Origin: Apium graveolens
Taxonomy: Eukaryota; Streptophyta; Magnoliopsida; Apiales; Apiaceae
DNA length: 64,000 nucleotides
Direction: 5' to 3'
NCBI RefSeq assembly: GCF_009905375.1
Contig: NC_133648.1
Coordinates: 310,326,565-310,390,564 of the forward strand
Both the position numbers and the translations under genes were made by a program. The number at the start of each line of letters is the position of its first letter. Positions within the stretch are counted from its first letter, which is position 1. Shown in pieces: positions 59,640 through 64,000 of the stretch. The notes below the pieces were generated by a model. It made no database searches and was not told where the DNA came from. It saw only the letters and a program-made list of their open reading frames with translations.

Positions 59640-60250
59640 GGACCGATGATAAATGCAATTTTTAGAGGACCACGACCCCGAGGGCAAGTGATAAATACAA
59701 TCTTTGAAGGATCGACTGCTACTAGTTCATCTATAAACTCGAGGAAGACATATACTAGAGAAGTTATGCATATTGTCGGAGAAGCCCCGAAGAGGGCTAG
59801 GATAGAAGTAATAATGACATTCGATGATTTTGATTTAAAGGGTGTCAAATTTCTTCATGACGATCCTCTAGTCAAAACACCGATAATATGGAACAGCCTG
59901 GTGAAGAGAGTCCTTGTAGACAATGGAGCCTCGGTGGACATCTTACTCCATGATACCTTTATAATGATGGGTTACAGTGATTCTCAATTAACCCTAACTG
60001 ATATGACAATATTCGGTTTCGCTGGAGTCGAGTGCCTCATGGAGGGAATAATTAAGTTGCCTCCGACTATAGGTCAGGAACCAAGAAAAGAAACTCATAT
60101 ATTGGACTTTGTAATGGTAAAAGTTGGATCAACGCATACAATGCAATCATGGGAAGAATGGGAATACATGCTTTCAAGGCAGTGCCCTTTTCTTACCATT
60201 CAGTGATGAAGTTTCCCACCCAGAACGGGATTGAGGAAGAAAAAGTGGTT
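59640..60250 (+). pseudogene. Protease region of gypsy element F
   Basis: After the linker GPRPRGQVINTIFEGSTATS comes the aspartic protease fold: MTFDDFDLKGVKFLHDDPLV, then LVDNGASVDILLHDTFIMMG with the D-N-G motif used by Tat elements. A frameshift near 60160 (YNAIMGRMGIHAFKAV expected) leads into PFSYHSVMKFPT in a different frame. Confidence 0.87.
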
Positions 60251-60259
60251 CAAAAAATG

Positions 60260-61820
60260 GCAAGGAGTTGTTATATAGCCTCCCTCGGGGCTGATGGAGT
60301 TGGGGGCAGGTTTTGCCTATCAAAGACCTGGATATATGTGAGAATGCCAAGAAAAGAGGGAAGCCAGTGGAAGACTTGATTCTTATCCCTTTGGCTCCCG
60401 AGGATTCTGGAAGAGTAACTTTAATTGGAGCGTCACTAGAGGAGCCCCTTAGAGGGAAGCTGGTGAGGTTTTTACAAGAAAATAGTGATGTATTTACATG
60501 GTCAGCAGCTGATATGCCTGGCATAGACCCGGAACTGATCACTCACAAACTAAATGTGCATCCAAATCGAAAGACCGTGAAGAAAAAGAAAAGAAGTTTT
60601 TCCCTGGAGAGGCAAGAAGCAATCAAGCAAGAAGTGAAGAAGCTCATGGATGCTAGTTTCATTGAAGAGATACAATTTCTGGAGTGGTTAGAAAATCCTG
60701 TAATGGTGAAGAAGGCTAATGAAAAATGCAGAATGTGTGTGGATTTCACTAATCTGAATAATGCATGCCCAAAGGATTGTTTCCCGTTGCCAAGGATAGA
60801 TACATTGATAGATGCGACCGCTAGTCATGAAATGCTAAGCTTTATGGATGGATTCAGTGGATACAATTAGATCAAGATGTATAAGGATGACATCCAAAAG
60901 GTATCATTCATCACTGACTTTGGTATTTTTTGTTATCTTGATATGACGTTTGGTCTCAAGAATGCATGAGCTACCTATTAAAGGTTGGTAAATAAAATTT
61001 TTAAAGATCTTATTGGAAAAACGATGGAAGTATATGTAGATGACATGTTAGTCAAGAGTCTTGTGAAGAATGATCACATAACCCATTTGAGGGAAGCTTT
61101 TGAGGTTCTGAGATATCACAGATGATGTTAAATCTTGCAAAGTATGCTTTCAGTGTGAGATCTAAAAAATTTTTGGGATTGATGGTCTCCAAGAGGGGAA
61201 TTGAAGCAAATCCTTACAAGATAAAGGCCATCTTGGATATGGATCCTCCACGGTCTATTAAAAATATTCAAAAACTCACAGGAAGGGTTTCTGCCTTGGG
61301 ATGATTTATCTCCAAATCTGGAGACAACTGTTTGCCATTCTTCAAATCCTTGAAGAAAGTTAAAGATTTCATATGGATCGAGGAAATTCAAGAGACATTC
61401 GAAGGATTAAAGAACTACATAGTTCAAGCCCCGTTCTTAGCTAAACCAGTCTTGTATGAAACTTTGTATTTATATTTTTTCATCTCAGAAAATGCCTTGA
61501 GCGCCGTGTTGGTTAAAGAATAACTTAAAATCCAGAAACCCATATACTATGTCAGTAAGATTCTACATGAAGCAGAGTTGAATTATTTGACTATTGAAAA
61601 AATTGCTTTAGCCTTGATGATGGCTTCAAGGAAGTTGTGTCCTTACTTCCAAGCTCATAAGATCGAGGTACTAACAAATCAGCCTTTGAGAAACATCATT
61701 TACAGTCCCAAAGCTAGTGTGAGACAGATTAAATGGGCCATAAAATTGGAAGAATTCGACATCAAGTACAAGCCACGAATGGCAATAAAAGCCAGGGCAT
61801 TGACTGACTTCGTGGTGTAG
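60260..61820 (+). pseudogene. Reverse transcriptase and RNase H of gypsy element F
   Basis: RT motifs: SFSLERQEAIKQEVKKLMDA, CRMCVDFTNLNNACPKDCFP, LPRIDTLIDATASHEMLSFM, DGFSGYN followed by a stop, then TFGLKNA with further stops, and the catalytic YVDDMLVKS near 61032. Thumb and RNase [41 protein letters not shown] and PYFQAHKIEVLTNQPLRNII, then RQIKWAIKLEEFDIKYKPRM and a stop at 61818. Several frameshifts (near 61120 and 61310). Dead copy. Confidence 0.9.
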
Positions 61821-61842
61821 TGTACCATACCCAACAAAGAAG

Positions 61843-63555
61843 TTGGGGCAGGAAGATACTATACCTCAAGTCACAAAAGGTAATAAAGGAGACAAAGAAG
61901 AGGGCGCTAAAGAGAAGGAATACCGGGTTTTCTATTTTAATGTAGCGTCAAAAATAAATTCGAGTGGAGCGGGGCTTGTTTTACAAAGCCCAGATGGATT
62001 CTCGATCAAATATCCTATGAAGTTATATTTTCCAACCACCAATAATGAGGCCGAGTATAAAGCCCTAATAGATGGCCTTGGCCTAGTAGGGATGTTGAGA
62101 GGTAAAAGCTTGAAAGTTTATGGGGACTCAAAGGAAGTGGTGTCTCAAGTCAAGGGGGAGTTTGATGTAAGAGATGAAATAATGGCCAAGTATGCCCGCT
62201 TAGTGAGGGTCGTGATGACTCAGTTTGATGAATGTCATATTGAGCACATTCCAAGAGAAGAAAATGCTAAGGTAGATGCATTATCTAAGTTCACCTCATT
62301 AGAGATAGAGAAAAGTTCAGGGAGTGTATACTTCCATATTTTGAAGACACGAAGCATTGATGTTAAGCTTCTAACACCTATAGGGCTGGGGACATTATGG
62401 ATAGATCCCATTAAGGCCCATATTCAAACTGGTTAGCTCCCGAATGATGTAACTGAAGCATGAAATTTGGTTATGGGAGCATTGAGATATTTCTTGATCG
62501 ATGGAATTTTGTACAAAAGATCTTATGTGGTTCCTTACTTAAGATGTCTCAGACCTGATGTGGCATGTTTAGCTCTCGAAGAAGTACACGAAGGTATTTG
62601 TAGGCAACACTTGGGGAGCAGAGCTCTAGCACAAAAGATAACCCGTTTAGGCGTCTATTGGCCAGAAATGATGACTGACACCAAAGACTGTGAAGAAGTA
62701 TAATCGCTGTCAGAAATATGCACCGGTTGTTTGACAGCCCCCCCCCCCAAGATGTTAACTTCCATCAATTCTCCAATTCTTTTTATTATATGGGGAATGG
62801 ATATTTTCGGGCCTTTTCTGATGGCTACTGCTCAAAGGAAGTTCTTGATTGTAGCAAATGATTACTTTACTAAGTGGATCAAAGCTAAACCTTTGGCCAA
62901 GATTACAACTAACAAGTTGCTCAATTCCTGTGGGGAAATGTCATATGCAGATATGGGATCCCCCGAATCTTGGTGACTGATAAAAGAACACAATTCAATA
63001 ATGATGTGTTCAAGAAGTATTATGAGAAGAATGAGATTGAGTTGCGGTTAACTTCTGTAGCACATCTCCAAGCCAATGGGCAAACAGAGGTTGCAAATCG
63101 AATTATTCTAGATGGATTAAAGAAGAGGATTGAGAAGTCCAGGAGAAGTTAAGTGGATGAAATACTTCCAATACTTTGGGTCTACAGGACCACATGTAGA
63201 GTTACTACAGGAGCAACACGATTGATGTTAGTATATGGGGCAGAATCGGTCGTTCCAGTGGAGATATCACATTCAACTCCAAGAATACAAGCGTATAATG
63301 CTGAAGAGAATGAAGAGGGACAAAGGCTAGCCCTGGACTTGATAGATGAAGTGCGGGACAAAGCACATGCAAGGATTGTGGAACATCAAAAAAGGCTTAT
63401 TTGTATTATAAATTAAGGGTGAAAGAAAGGTTTTTCAAACAAGGTGACTTGGTTCTAAGGAAGGTGGAAGCTTCTGGTGTGGGGTATAAGGGAAAACTCG
63501 CCCAAATTTGGAAGGACCATACAAGATCAAAAGTGTTCAAGGAAGAGGATCCTAC
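61843..63555 (+). pseudogene. Additional RNase H and integrase of gypsy element F
   Basis: 61900-62310 is the second, archaeal-like RNase H domain that marks the Tat lineage: YFNVASKINSSGAGLVLQSP, TTNNEAEYKALIDGLGLVGM, KVYGDSKEVVSQVKGEFDV. The first catalytic Asp of the usual YFDGAS is Asn here. Integrase follows: finger remnant with VHEGICRQHLGSRALAQKIT and VYWPEMMTDT; core GMDIFGPFLMATAQRKFLIV, then TDKRTQFNNDVFKKYYEK, AHLQANGQTEVANRIILDGL and GATRLMLVYGAESVVPVEIS. The C-terminal frame GPYKIKSVQGRGSYY stops at the edge of another LTR at 63555. Multiple stops and shifts. Confidence 0.9.
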
Positions 63556-64000
63556 TATAACACCCCCCAAATCCGCGGTGAGGATTGGGTGTCACTAAAC
63601 AACCATAAACATATAAACCTGTATATTATAACAAATATACAGATAATCCCTTATTATTCCGGATCGCTTACAGGTTATGGTATGAAACAAGAATCTAACC
63701 TTCTAAAATTACAATGTCTAAATACAATTTCATTACCTCATTACTAATTTCCTCGTATTGATCACTCTGACACTTCCAAATTTATACAGCTGAGATTTTT
63801 CCACTTTTGCTGTCTATTAAAAGCTATTCACTTTCATCCTTATTTGATACTGAAAAAAAAATAAGAGTTCACAAAGCAAGAGTGAGCCAAAAATGCCCAG
63901 CAAGTATCATAAATGGTTTCTAGGTATCAGATCAAAGAAACTCCTGGAAACGATTGTTGAATGATTTCAATATTTCATCTCTTTAAATCAAATCTTTATT
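63556..64000 (-). mobile_element. Terminal part of another LTR retrotransposon (G)
   Basis: At 63556 the reading of element F (GRGSYY) ends and TATAACACCCCCCAAATCC begins, a near match to the TGTAACACCCC start common among plant gypsy LTRs (second base changed). The following sequence resembles the layout of element B's LTR (a CAAGAGTGAGCCAAAAATG, CCCAGCAAG block near 63880 versus ATGAGCTAACTAGCTCAGCA in B), suggesting a minus-strand Tekay-like element. CCTAC at 63551-63555 may be the target site; its partner is outside the window. Confidence 0.6.

Overview
The window is plant nuclear DNA made almost entirely of nested transposable elements. A flowering plant, probably a eudicot, is indicated by Tekay-like and Tat-like Ty3/gypsy elements, En/Spm-type CACTA transposons with TNP2, an RTE-type LINE and a tRNA-derived SINE. 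I could not identify the species, and I found no convincing host gene.

Layout. Positions 1-968 are the right end of a CACTA element (D) whose body lies outside the window. It sits in an old gypsy element (A), whose pol reads 969-1553 and resumes at 34404-35660. Between those parts is a minus-strand LTR retrotransposon (B, 1554-34403, target-site duplication CTAAG). Its 5' LTR carries a 20.8-kb CACTA transposon (C, 12167-32951, duplication CCC). C has matching termini, a 1088-codon TNP2 transposase and a second 10-exon gene of 741 codons, both open across inferred splice sites. Upstream of TNP2, C holds five copies of a 176-bp repeat and then a 9.2-kb minisatellite of alternating GC-rich palindromes (core GTGGGGCCCAC) and AT-rich palindromes.

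Right of A are a decayed TNP2 fragment (36100-36840), an unrecognised stretch and a small MITE. A CACTA region (E, 38575-53551) follows. It contains a broken ULP1-type cysteine protease gene on the minus strand, a foldback element, a SINE with target duplications, and a broken TNP2 gene on the plus strand. Its last 0.9 kb matches element D. E may be a chimera of two elements. A degenerate RTE LINE (53552-56877, minus) abuts it. After 1.3 kb of unassigned sequence come a degenerate Tat-lineage gypsy element (F, 58199-63555, plus) and the start of another LTR element (G, from 63556).

Relative order from nesting: A is oldest; D and B inserted into A; C inserted into B's LTR. Most elements carry many nonsense changes that look like C-to-T or G-to-A decay (for example Trp and Arg codons turned into stops). 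C is the exception: its genes look intact, so it is the youngest and possibly still autonomous. The most unusual structure is C's palindromic array, which grew by unit duplications whose internal spacing is conserved to the base.
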